64,000 nucleotides of DNA, from positions 52,971 through 116,970 of the forward strand of contig JAPEVF010000087.1 in the NCBI GenBank assembly GCA_029747585.1, read 5' to 3'. A model generated the notes under the pieces. The model had not been told where the DNA came from, ran no database searches, and saw nothing but the letters and a program-made list of their open reading frames with translations. Positions 1-10,156 of this stretch are shown piece by piece. Numbering within the stretch: the stretch's first letter is position 1; each line of letters starts with the position of its first letter. The DNA is from Pleurotus djamor. Its lineage: Eukaryota > Basidiomycota > Agaricomycetes > Agaricales > Pleurotaceae. Both the position numbers and the translations under genes were made by a program.

Positions 1-138
1 GTGACCGCGACGACGATCCCGAGTCCCTTTGGCAACGTCATGGATGCTCCTGACTGGCCTCCTGACGCGGTGGAGAGGACTCAGACGAGGCTGACATCCA
101 CGTCTCGAGCCTTCAACCTTGCTTTCGTCCTCCCCCTC

Positions 139-146
139 ATATATAG
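139..146 (+). promoter_or_regulatory. Possible TATA box upstream of the first gene
   Basis: The run CATATATAG lies about 75 nt before the ATG at 218, a plausible TATA spacing for a fungal promoter. This is a sequence-only call with no other support. Confidence 0.35.
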
Positions 147-217
147 CTAAGAAAGACACCCAAGGGCTGGTCCCATAATCGCCCCATCTCCCCAACCACA
201 CAATCCTAGCATCCACG

Positions 218-909
218 ATGAAAGTCACTCATTTGGCACGACAGGAGGAGAGGGACACACTTGCCATTTTAGGAGTTGCTTCTCCGTCACACAACCTACA
301 TGGTACTGACATCGCTCTGATATGTGAGTCTCCGCATATTCGCCGTGGTATTGTCGCTGAACCTTGGTGTTGTTTGTCTTTTGTTCAGGTGTCTTCGCCG
401 TTCTCCTGTGCTTCACCTTCTCGTACCTCGTGTTCTGGAAGGATCCGAAGACCCACAGGAGGTCCCGTGTGTTCCACTACTTCCAAGATATCTTTGCACC
501 CCGGAGAAGCAACCTCAGCACCACTCGCCCAACAAGGTCTAGTGGATATTGGAGGAAGGACGCCGAATCCACACTGGGGTCAGGTGAGCCATCCTTTTCT
601 AGNAAAAACCTTNGCATATTTCGTTGACGTCCATGCGTCCTTCATCAAGATGCTCATCTATCTGATATAAGTGACGTTGAGAAGAAAGCACTCGAGTGGC
701 GACAATCGACTTACAAACCTAATCTCAAAGATGGAAGGTGGCATCGGCTGATGAAGTGGCCCTCTCGGAGAGCAGCCTCGGAAGCGAAAACCATTATCCT
801 GCCGATAGCAGACAATAGAGGAGCCAGCGCCCTTAATGTTTCGCCCTCGAAGAAGTCACAGTCGCCAACTCCAATCCAACCCCTTCCCCCTGTATACTTT
901 CGGTCATGA
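218..909 (+). CDS. Hypothetical single-pass membrane protein, 3 exons
   Basis: Not recognised as a named family. The splice model is 218-323, 389-583, 650-909; introns have GTGAGT/CAG and GTGAGC/AAG borders, phases close exactly, and the product is 186 aa. A hydrophobic segment (about residues 36-50, VFAVLLCFTFSYLVF) is followed at once by basic residues (WKDPKTHRRSR), suggesting one transmembrane helix with a cytosolic basic C-terminal region. There is no signal peptide at the N-terminus. The second intron contains two N bases, so its acceptor (AAG at 647-649) was chosen because it is the one that keeps the third exon (SDISDVEKKALEWRQS...) open to the TGA at 907. The C-terminal third is rich in Pro and Ser. 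Function unknown. Confidence 0.55.
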
Positions 910-1427
910 GGCGTCGTGGGGAGGAAGAACAAGGCACTGGGGCATGTCGGTTTAGGGAATGGGTTATTTATAGATCGTCGCGTGAAGAACGTTCGTTGTT
1001 GTTGTTCCCATGCCATCGCCGCTTTTGCGATGACCGGGCGTCAGCGTTTGCGCAGGGGGGTGCACACTCGCCCATTATTAGAGATCATGTTCCCGCGTTG
1101 TTTGTGAACGGCTTGTTATTGTGCACGAACTGAAAATCATTTTTCATCATACTCTGCGGGGATCCATCAACATTCTCCGTGCCAGAATAGNAAAGTGAAA
1201 AAAAAACTTCCCGCACGCACATCAAGGTTGACAGAGTGCGGTTGGGTGACACGGAAAGATCAATGGAGGTAGACAGTCGGTTTACCCAATCAGTTCTGGT
1301 GTCCACACCGCACATGCTCCGTTCTCATGGCTGCAGATAGATGAAGGCAGAGCCGCGCCAAGTCGAAATGATAACATCAATTGAAAGAAGGCTGGTTCAG
1401 CGTTGAACGCGAGCAAGACGTAAATCA

Positions 1428-1751
1428 ACAGGTCGTCGTGGTTCCATTTACATTCCATGTGGAAACCATGCTCTGGAGGCAAATTAAGGGGTAGAGGTTG
1501 TGATGAAGACAGTGAGAAGCGTCTAAGGCGTCTTCTTGCCTATCGTCCGTCCATGACAGTATAGGCAATTGAGCACTGTGCTCAAGAGCGATTGCGTCGG
1601 AAAGGAGCGATGCGACGCTTCCATGGGGTGGCTGACTGGCAGAATCGGATTGATGGGAAGGAAATGGACTTTCTACCTCAACGTCAGAGAATAGCTGTGA
1701 GAAGGCGATGGATGATCTCAGCGAGCTATTTCCAGGTCCCAACATTGCCAT
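1428..1751 (-). CDS. Possible small Ser-rich ORF, divergent from the peptide precursor gene
   Basis: An open frame of 108 codons begins with two nearby Met codons (MAMLGPGNSS) and is rich in Ser, Gln and Pro. It has no recognisable domain. A second open frame lies just downstream on the same strand (about 1282-1482), and a CCTCCAG acceptor-like site near 1475 could join them, but I found no convincing donor. It could be the 5' part of a real minus-strand gene facing away from 1935, or chance coding potential. Confidence 0.25.
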
Positions 1752-1870
1752 GGACTCTCAATCTGCGCATAGGGAAAAATTCTCATGAAGCTCCGATTGG
1801 ATGGTAAAACGGAGGGGGAGCCCAAATCGATGGTAGCTCGGCCTAGGTCCCGAGGAACATTTGTGAGAGC

Positions 1871-1878
1871 ATAAATAG
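1871..1878 (+). promoter_or_regulatory. TATA-like box of the repeat-peptide gene
   Basis: The sequence ATAAATAG lies about 60 nt before the ATG at 1935 and is followed by a pyrimidine-rich stretch (CTTTCCTCCCCTCCCCCC) typical of transcription starts in highly expressed fungal genes. Confidence 0.45.
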
Positions 1879-1934
1879 GTTCGCAGAGGGAAACGTACCA
1901 CGCTTTCCTCCCCTCCCCCCGTTTACCTCACACC

Positions 1935-2713
1935 ATGAAGTTCACTCTCATCTTCGCGAGCCTGGCATTCGCATCGATAACTCTAGCTGCCCCAGTGGTG
2001 AGTCGGCAGACATTTGAAGATAGCTGGGTCCTGACCGTACCGTCATAACAGGAACCGAGATTCCCGGTATGCATGCCATACTAGTTTTGTCGACAGGCGT
2101 ATTGATCGAGGTCTCTTATCTGGCTAGTCTGAGAGACGCGAGGCGCTCTCAGGAGTGGTGAGTACACCTAGTGACCCTGACCGAGACGCAATTGAATATT
2201 GACGACGAATATTGCAGGCAGCCGACTGGAGGCGTGAGCCCATGTCCGGTGTTGTACGCCCATCTCCATGAAACGTGGTGCACTTGCTCATCGACATCTG
2301 TCAATAGGCTGCTGACTGGAGACGGGAGCAAGATACGTCAGATCTTGTAAGTTGGCCATCATCTGATGGAATGCCCCATACAATACTGATTAACCAACTT
2401 TGACTAGACCAAGCGCGAAGCTATGTCCGGAGTGGTCGGTTTCCCATAATCATCATCATCATGGGAGTTGACGACTGATGGGTTGTTCTTCGGTATAGGC
2501 TGCGGACTGGAGGCGTGAAGCTTTGACTGGCGTGGTGCGTTGACCTTCCACAGCCCGTATGGAGCGGTCCAGCTGAGTTAAGTGTTATCAGACTGCCGAT
2601 TGGAGACGGGAAGCTCTTTCAGGCGTGGTTAGTAGATGGCTTTTAAAGTTAACTCCGCAGCGAGCTTACCTGGTTCCTCGTCGCAGGCCGCCGATTGGAG
2701 GCGTGAAGAATGA
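1935..2713 (+). CDS. Secreted multi-repeat peptide precursor (Kex2-processed type), one repeat per exon
   Basis: Nine phase-0 exons, each a multiple of three, read out cleanly: 1935-1997, 2052-2066, 2128-2157, 2218-2253, 2308-2346, 2408-2434, 2499-2534, 2592-2627, 2687-2713; product about 102 aa. Exon 1 is a signal peptide (MKFTLIFASLAFASITLA). Exons 3-9 each carry one unit of a repeat, consensus A-A-D-W-R-R-E-A-L-S-G-V, with variants in the middle (EPMSGV, EQDTSDL, KREAMSGV, EALTGV). Every unit has one dibasic site (RR or KR), mostly followed by E-A. The pattern resembles yeast alpha-factor-like precursors (KR-EA spacer) and fungal KEP proteins: Kex2 would cut after RR/KR, a Kex1-like carboxypeptidase would remove basic ends, and a Ste13-like peptidase could remove EA, leaving peptides of the form LSGVAADW. 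There is no C-terminal CaaX, so it is not a lipidated basidiomycete mating pheromone. Exon structure is seen directly; processing is inferred. Confidence 0.8.
2128..2713 (+). repeat. Exon-borne tandem repeat ADWRRE(A)xSGV, 7 units
   Basis: Seven short exons spaced every 75-95 bp encode degenerate copies of one 9-13 residue unit. Exon sequences (for example GCCGATTGGAGGCGTGAA) are much better conserved than the introns between them, which differ in length and sequence. This suggests selection on the peptide after old exon duplication. Confidence 0.8.
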
Positions 2714-3737
2714 ACGCCCCACGACCCGACCGCAAAAGCACATTCATCCATCGATACTAGCCTGTGGCCATGCAGCCCAGGCGAAGCACACTGCAACTCT
2801 CCTTGATTTGGACTTTAGTACTCGAATAGTTGGCATGCTAGTTATGCTTTTCTTACCGTCATTCCTTTTGGGCACAAGATTCTCTTTGCTTTATCCTTAT
2901 GTTTCTTCTTTGTACTGCGTTCAATGTAGTCAGTGTCGTTCCTTCGTTCAATCAATCGCAATTTCCCGACTACGACTGCGCACTATTCCAGAGGAAAATT
3001 TCTCGCCTGGGGTGAGATCCAACGCTAATCGGGTCCAAACAATCCCGAACAGTCCCACAACGGTGGACGCCAAAGCGGATATCAGTGGCTGCAGTGTGCC
3101 ACTGTGAGATTCTAGTCAGTTGGGCAGGCACCTAAAACGGGAGTCGTACCTTGTCCACGGAAATAAGCCGCGTTGGCTTTAGAAATCGCCGGCGGACTGT
3201 AAAGTCCTGTCCTATCCATACCGCATGGGCCATTCCAAATGACCGACAAAGTCGCATAACGTAAGAGTGACGCGGTTTACTGCAAGTTCGAGATGCTCCA
3301 AACTTTATGGATTGGTCCTTTTTCCAAGGTTATGGTCGAGGTCAAGGGCTTTAGCTCCATCAGCTTCGCATTTCCCTTGAGTACCTGCGTTAATTGTCAT
3401 CGTGGGATGCTAGCAAGAGAGACTGAGGTACCTCTCCCGTGCCCCCTTCTGCCGAGGTGGCGAGGATCTGTCCGGGATTCGGGAGAGTCATGTTTAGCAC
3501 GACATTATCGCAAAGTTAAGCCCTAGGGCGTCGGGACGATTTTGCAAACGATGCTTCCATCGACAGCCACAATGTTTTACGTCATAGATGAACGGCCTAT
3601 GTCGCGTAGATGATATCTACGGAGCACGAGATAATCAGTGTATCTTTGGAAAGCTTCAACGCACCAGTCATGAGGCATTCGGAATGTCGAGCTATAAATA
3701 AGTATCATTGAAGTGAAGGGCTCTACATGGAAGCTAC
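2714..3737. other. Intergenic region, no supported gene
   Basis: About 1 kb between the peptide precursor and the convergent carboxypeptidase gene. Open frames here (for example 3293-3526, +) show no recognisable motif or splice-supported extension. It probably holds the two 3' ends. Confidence 0.5.
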
Positions 3738-5718
3738 CTAGAATGAGGTAGTCGCATTAACACTTATTGGGACGTCAAGTATCCACCGGTTAATTAAATC
3801 CTATGCTGCATGTCAGACAGTATTCCCAGAGGATGTGCTATTATAACTCACAAATGCTGCGTCGGCTTGATCGTATGGAACCATATGTCTATAAATGAGA
3901 CGGGTGACATGAGTAGGGAAATAGCCATTTAGATAGTGACGGGGTACTCACCCCGCATCATAAACGTTAACGAAGGTGACATTCCCTGCAGAGAAACCGG
4001 CGCCACCAGCGCTCCGAACCTCTCCTGCGATTCGGCCAGAGGAGGCAGTAAGCCAAGGGATAGCTTTCGCCTTGTTGAACTCCTCGCGGAATTGACTATC
4101 CAACAGTTCAACCCAACGCTCGTTTCCCTGTAAAGTAGAGCGTTTAGCTTGTCAACGGCGTGGGTGGACACTCCGATGACTCACAATGTAGTTACACATG
4201 GCATCTAGCCGTCCAAGTTGAGTATACAGGGTTGAAAGAGCATGTGTAGTAACTCACCAGCGTTGCCAGCATAAACGAGGAGCCGAACACCGTCGTTTAC
4301 AAGCTCAGGAAGAAGCAGCGCGCTGTTATGCATACCATCACCTTGGCCGGTGAATGCTCTGTTGACTTCCATATTGCATGATTCGAAGTCCATGGATGGA
4401 TTTACGCCAAGCTCTGCCTTGTGTGACGGGTCATTCATCCAGGTTTCGATCCACCCCATTTGCTTGTAGCACAACTCGCCGTCCTTGGATCGGTCACATT
4501 TTACGCGAACGTCGTAAGGATTCAGACCAGATTCTGTCACAGCAGATACGTGAGCATAGGTAGGGAAGAGGGGAACGAGTGGCACTTACGGAGGAGAGGG
4601 GAGAATAGTTGTGTGTTGCAGTAGATGATAGCGGGCATGCAGGTAAACCGAGAGTTGAACTTATAGCAACTGTTGATTAGCCGTTGGCATGTTGGGATCT
4701 TTGTGCGAAGAGAGGCGCATTGAGGGCCGTCGGTGTCGAAAACCGGGAATGGGCCGTCACAGAGGTAGTCAGCGATGGATCCCATTTGGGTATATGGGTC
4801 AGTAAGGCCGTTGGCCAATATGACAGACGCAAGGTTGATGCGCCGAAGTCCAGGAGTGGGCGCCACGCTAAGTTGCTTATTCTGCTTGTGGATGAGGTTG
4901 GCAAAGTTGGGGGCGTACGTGCCGCCGTAGCTTTCTGCAGCGATGTGGAATGGGACATCGGCGTACTCTGGGAAACGGTTGAGGAAGAGTTCGAGGAAAG
5001 CGTACACATCGATGGCTGCCGCAGGAGTATTGTTCACGGTAGAGCCGTCGTCGGAGTAGGAGTAGCCGACATTGACAGGTTGGTCGAGGAAGATGATATT
5101 GGCATTGGTGTTCCAGCTGTTAGGGTTGAACTTGGTGCCTTGCCCATTGTCTGCGATAGCGCAAGGACCAAGCTCGAATAGCAAGCCAGTGGTTGAGCTA
5201 CAGCCTGGGCCCCCATTGAGCCACAAAATCAGCGGGGCAGTTTCGGGTGAATTGCGAGCCTCAAAGAACCTTATGGAAATGACTGATTAGGTTGAGACTG
5301 CTTCAAAGACAGGAGCCGACTAACCAGAAGAACAGATGTTTCGAGTCTGAGCCATCAAGATAGCCCGAGTACTGCTTGACAGAGGGATCACATAACTTTG
5401 GCTTCGAAAAGCGCAACTGATAATCATGGAAGTGAGGGTGTGAAACCAATTCATCTACGAGCCACCGTGTCAGTTTCGCGCCAAGTAAGCATAATATGAT
5501 GGACGCGTACAAAGAAGGCCATTCTGCTTGATGTACTCCTTCCCTGAGTGGAACCATGTCTCCAACTCCTGCTTTCCAGATAGGATGGCCTGTGCAGTCG
5601 CGTCCACAAGGCTTCCAGGATTACTGAGGGTCGACGCGCTGAATACAGCTTGTTCTTGAGTGGGGAAAGCGGCAGCAAGCTGCAATGCAAGCAAAAGGAA
5701 ACTGAGGATGGCTTTCAT
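3738..5718 (-). CDS. Secreted serine carboxypeptidase, peptidase family S10
   Basis: Eight exons close in phase: 5511-5718, 5325-5454, 4590-5269, 4258-4533, 4185-4204, 3952-4127, 3852-3888, 3738-3800; product about 529 aa, normal for the family. A signal peptide (MKAILSFLLLALQLAAAF) is followed by a pro-like region. S10 hallmarks are present: LCDPSVKQYSGYLD, the oxyanion-region motif WLNGGPGCSS, the nucleophile motif AESYGG, the acid region VYAGNADAMCNYIGNERW and the His motif GHMVPYDQ. The acid region reads AGNAD where carboxypeptidase Y has AGDKD. Such enzymes remove C-terminal residues in the vacuole, secretory route or outside the cell. It lies between two peptide precursor genes with KR/RR sites, so C-terminal trimming of those peptides is an attractive but unproven role. 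It resembles CPY-type enzymes more than Kex1, since no C-terminal membrane anchor is visible. A 20-nt micro-exon carries DAMCNYI. Confidence 0.92.
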
Positions 5719-5947
5719 GATGGTGGTTCGCAACGATGCGGACAGTCCCAGCGGCAAGTACCTCAACGATCGGTGCCCGTTTTGGAAATCTCTTATCTCA
5801 CGCCTCTCGGGGTCGTCGGTGACTGAGCAGAAACTACCCGGATGTTGGGGTAAGTTGGAGGACACCAAACCAAGTTTCAGAGTAGTCCGAAGTGATATAC
5901 AGCCCTACTGATCTATGGTCTAACTACAGCGATCACTCATCACTAGC

Positions 5948-7109
5948 TCAAACGCGGGGACGGGGCTTCTGCTGACGCGGAGGAGAAGGGGGAGGAGTGG
6001 GAAGACCTCTGGCCATGCAGTTTTCGACACATTGCTGCCATCCGGCTTGAGTTAATTGACCAGCAAGCACGAGCATAGTACAAGCTCCTTCACATTCAGC
6101 GCGCTGTAGAATTCTATGAGCATGTCGGACACCACAGTCGTTAGTAGAAAAACGACTCACGGTGGCACGTTTGGAGAGCGCTTCCTCGCCAACGGAGCGC
6201 CTGGCTTTCTTTCCAGCCTTCTGACGGGGAGGAGAAGGGGGAGGGGTGGGAAGTCCACGGGCCATACAGTTCTCAACGCAGTTTTGCCATCCGGCTTGAG
6301 TGAGTTGACCAGCGAGGACGAGCATCGTGCAGGCACCCTCACACTCAGCTCTCTGTAGGCATGGGTCGGATGAGTCATACGGAGTGATTGGCAGGAAGTT
6401 TCGAGTAACTGACGTTAGCACGCTTCGACAGAGAACCTTCCTCCTGTGAGTCAAGAGAGCGACCGCCCTTTCGTCCGGTACGTGGTGGAGAAGGAGGAGG
6501 AGTCGGGAGACCACGAGCCATACAGTTTTCAACGCATCCTTGCCATCCGGCTTGAGTTAATTGACCAGCGAGCACAAGCATGGTACAAGCGCCTTCGCAC
6601 TCAGCGCGCTGCGAGTGTGGATGAGTATGAGCTTGTGGAACGGAAGCAGAGACATGACTGACGGTAGCACGCTTCTCTACGGAACGAACTTTCTTCTTGC
6701 CTCCCTTTTGACGTGGAGGAGAGGGAGGAGGCGTAGGGAGGCCACGAGCCATGCAGTTCTCAACGCAGCCTTGCCATTGAGCCTGAGTGATGGAACCAGC
6801 GAAGACAAGCATAGTACAAGCTCCTTCGCACTCCGCTCGCTAGAGGATAGTCAATACACTGAACAAGGTGGAGAGGATGTGGATACGCACCGTAGCACGT
6901 TTTTCGACGGAGCGAACTCCTTTCTTCCCACCATTTTTCGTTGGCCTCTGTCCGTTTTGTTGAGGGAGGGGAGCGGGCGCAGGAGGCGGAGTCGGTGGGG
7001 GCGTAGGCAGTCCGCGAGCCATACAGTTCTCGACACAGCCTTGCCATTGAGCTTGCGTGATTGAACCAGCGAGGACGAGCATTGTACAAGCTCCCTCGCA
7101 CTCGGCACG
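5948..7109 (-). repeat. Five tandem exon-encoded cysteine modules
   Basis: The five repeat exons are 219, 177, 195, 192 and 156 nt. The core from AEC to PPP is almost invariant. Modules 1-2 share SITQAQWQG, while modules 3-5 share QLTQAGWQ(G/N/Q), so the array has two subfamilies and grew by exon duplication. The tails (Pro-rich and basic) vary most. Confidence 0.85.
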
Positions 7110-7336
7110 CTGGAGTTGGGTATTAGATGAGAAGATGTCTGAATGTCAAACGGGCTACGTACAGTAGCGCGTTTCGCCAGACTACTAGTATAGTCGGCTT
7201 CCTCAGCACTGTTGAAATCAATGAATGAGTTCGTCATCGGGACCATTCACAAGATGGATACGCACATTGGTGAGGCAAAGACGTCAGAGACCTGCACAAG
7301 GACTGCGAGGACAATGAATTTCATCGAAATTTGCAT
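5948..7336 (-). CDS. Secreted precursor with five CX3C-X16-CX3C cysteine modules, one per exon
   Basis: Seven exons: 7266-7336, 7163-7208, 6891-7109, 6663-6839, 6414-6608, 6161-6352, 5948-6103; product 351 aa. Exon 1 is a signal peptide (start Met1, or Met5 MKFIVLAVL). Exon 2 is a short leader ending SSLAKRAT. Exons 3-7 each encode one module with the same order: RAECEGACTMLV, a variable helix, WQxCVENCMARGLPTPPPSPP, then a basic Gly/Lys/Arg linker ending VEKRAT or LSKRAT. Each module has four Cys in the pattern CX3C-X16-CX3C, as in helical hairpin (alpha-hairpinin-like) peptides with two disulfides. A KR sits at the end of the leader and of modules 1-4, so Kex2 cleavage would release five ~50-70 residue peptides starting ATRAEC or ANRAEC; further KK and RR sites in the linkers suggest more trimming. 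Introns between modules fall at the same phase-0 point after the KRAT/KRAN codons. Function unknown. Confidence 0.85.
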
Positions 7337-7427
7337 GGTGGTGGGTTTAGTAAAGCTCTGCTTTGGTGGTAGATGTTCTTGAGAAGTGACCAGCACTACT
7401 GAAGAACCAACAGAGTGAGTGAGGCAG

Positions 7428-7437
7428 CTTTTATAGC
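7428..7437 (-). promoter_or_regulatory. TATA box of the cysteine-module gene
   Basis: On the minus strand the sequence reads GCTATAAAAG, about 95 nt upstream of the ATG at 7336. It is a near-consensus TATA element, fitting a strongly or inducibly expressed secreted-peptide gene. Confidence 0.5.
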
Positions 7438-8068
7438 ATTTTTCGTTGCCCTATGTCACGACGGACGCCCAGTCGACATGGATGAGTCCTCCGGGCGAGT
7501 CCGCGTCGAAACAGCTCCCTGGAGTTGACATGGTTTTGTTTTCATCAGGTCTGTGTCGTGTAGTAGTGATGATGGCCGATCGTCAACCCTCTGATGAGGG
7601 TCTATGCCACGGAGCCCAACGTCGAAACGCCGATTCTAACACCGCGGCACCATCCATCACTGATGCTCCTGTGCACTTTGCTTACTTGACTTGAACCGAG
7701 AGCCGAAGAGCTCAACCGTCCTTCGGGGTGGATGAAACGACCGCGACCATCGGTGCGCGTCTGGCTATTTGTTGCATGGAGGACACCAGGGTAACTCAGG
7801 GATTCGCGGACAGATGAGTGCTGCATCGGGTGTCATGATTCATAATCAAGGGATTATGTTCGCTCGGAAACTCCGGGATGAAGAGTACCGACGTTGGGCT
7901 GAATGGACAGCGTTTCTGCCAGGTAGCGTGCTCGACCAATGACCCTGCATCAGAGCAGTGTAACACTACAATAGAAATTCAGTAAGAAGTCTGACGACCC
8001 TTGACGTTCAGCACTGTTGTACGGGAGAAAGAAGGGACAGAGTGCAACAGGGGTATAAAGAATCGACA

Positions 8069-10156
8069 CTACACATCCGCGACCTCAGTATCACTATCCC
8101 GCTTGTCTTCCTTGATATGCCACTGCTCGTCGGTCTGCGTACTCAAAGGAAGCCCCTTCATCAAGAAACTACTCAAAAGTCCCAACCCAGCAATCCCAAT
8201 AAGCACCTGCCAAAACACCCGTAGACTATCTGCGAATGCGAATCGAACGGTATCTCGCAGGTCAGACGGTAGATGGGGTATAACGGGAATGATCGAGTAT
8301 GCGTAGGATCCTCCCTGTGTAGAGCCCGGGAGTTGCGAAGCTAGCAGAGAAAGACGTTTCTTCAGCTCATTTTGCAGGACTGTGCTGCCGATGGTAACAC
8401 CCCAAACCTGTCGTTGGAAAATATATGGTAAGAATGAAGAGTTCCCAATACCATCCACGCATTGCTTACCGTTGCAAAAGAGCGGACAAATAACAAGAAG
8501 GCGAGCGAAGGCGCATTGAGTGTCACAGGTAGTGGGGCTTGAACAGGGAAAACCGTCGTAGAGTATTCCAAACTACATACAGCTTGGGTTGGGGTTACCA
8601 GGAAAAGAGGGAGCTGAGATACTTACCCAATTCCTACTCCTAAGAGGACGGTGAAGCCGACAGCTTTGCCCTTGGTGCTATCCGCATCCAGTGTGGTCAG
8701 TAGTCCCAGTCCGACCATCATAAAGCACCATCCGATGTACATTTGCGGTCTGTATCGCAGCGTGCGCTTAACGGAGATACCGGCGAGCACGAACGCAGGA
8801 GCAAGCGTGGACAATCCTAGAAGGAGGACACCGGACGCAACCGGTGAACGTCCTTTACATGCCTGGTAAAACACAGGGATGAAATCTAGATGTAGGTGTT
8901 TAGCCTGGAATCGCACACAAGAAGCTCAAATTCAAAAAGCGCGTACAAACCGAGCCAAGGGCTATGATGGCCACAAAGAACGTCTGGAGATATCTAGACA
9001 ACGGAAGCGATATTCAGTCTTCAATATATCCATATCCAACGCAAAAAGCCGACTTGCCCACTAGCACTAGTGCGATTGGACATGACGGCCCAGGGTATCT
9101 GTTTGACGGAAGTCAGACGACGAGGGGGCTAAGAAACTTCCAATCCATACCAAAGGGAATTCTGCCCATTTCGCTTCGTAGAAAACGAAGAGAGCCAGAC
9201 CGAAAAGGCCAAGCACCAATGGTACTAGTACGCGGGCCGAATCCCATGGTGCGACGACTCCACCCCATGTCAAGGCAATGGTGCAAGATGTGGTACTGGC
9301 GACAATCAGGAAATTGCCACTAACGACGGTTCATTTTGGATGAGAATGGAGAAGAGACGCCTAAATACTTACATCCAATCCAAGCGTCGAATCTTGGACG
9401 AAAATGAACCAGGAGGCGTGGGCAGATTCATGAACACCAAGACGAAGGTGGCAGCAAGGCCGCAGATGGGGAGATTGAGATCTAACCAGGCGAGCTATGA
9501 GACGGGTAGAGGGTCTGGATGAAGAGGCGTACAGAAAAGCCATCGCCAATTCCCTTGGGAAGCTAGAGAGCCACCAACGACTGGCCCAATGAAACACGCA
9601 GTGCAGAAAGTTCTAGTAGAATTCCAAGTCAACAATAAGTAGACGCAGAAATAAGATGGATACGAAGCACGAACATGCCAAATATTCCGGTGTAAACGCC
9701 ACGCTCTTCCAAGGACACTAGATCCGCGAGAACTATATACGCCAGCGCTTGGATACCTCCCCCTCCGAGTCCCTGAACTGTTCGCCCTGCAATCATCATG
9801 TTCATGTTTGACGCAGCTCCGCAGATTGCGCTGCCAATAGAGAAAAACAAGATGCAGAGTAGAAGGGTCGGGCGGCGTCCAAACGTCTGTGCAAGACCAC
9901 CACTCATGGGGAGAATCGCAGTCGACGACAGGGCGTACGCGGAGCCTACCCAGATAAACTCTGTTGCATGGAGCGCCAGAGCGATTGTTGGCAGCGCAGT
10001 GGATACGGCCGTGAGTTCCAAAGCGTAGAGAAAGAGGGTAATGCACAGAGACAGCATTATCAGCCAGAAGCCCAGCCCCTTCTCCGGCGCATTCGATTGT
10101 GGCTCCTTTTCGGGCTCAACAGACGGAGGCTCAGAGTCGGGGGTTGGGCTGGACAT
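8069..10156 (-). CDS. MFS drug:H+ antiporter, DHA2 (14-TMS) type
   Basis: Nine exons close in phase: 9675-10156, 9533-9612, 9373-9481, 9151-9319, 9058-9098, 8947-8993, 8627-8885, 8470-8572, 8069-8407; product 542 aa. The N-terminus is a cytosolic Pro/Glu-rich tail, then TM1 (LELTAVSTALPTIALAL), the loop motif GRRPTLLL, motif C-like AGRTVQGLGGGGIQAL, and IGPVVGGSLASQGNWRWLFYLNLPICG, all typical of DHA2 exporters. The product would be a plasma-membrane proton-coupled exporter of small toxic compounds or metabolites. The intron between exons 5 and 6 starts with GC (GCAAGT), and the first intron has an unusual GTTCGT donor; both are required by the conserved frame. It is upstream of, and in the same orientation as, the cysteine-module gene, so it may be a resistance or export gene of that locus, but the substrate is unknown. 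Confidence 0.9.

Noticed and set aside
711..1016. Minus-strand ORF over the third exon of the first gene
   Set aside because: Overlaps a splice-supported exon on the other strand and has no motif.
1935..2713. Repeat precursor as a classical basidiomycete mating pheromone
   Set aside because: No C-terminal CaaX motif (it ends RREE), it has a signal peptide, and no STE3-type receptor gene was recognised in the window.
6561..7064. Long plus-strand ORF across the cysteine modules
   Set aside because: Antisense shadow of the repeat exons; it repeats only because the real gene repeats.
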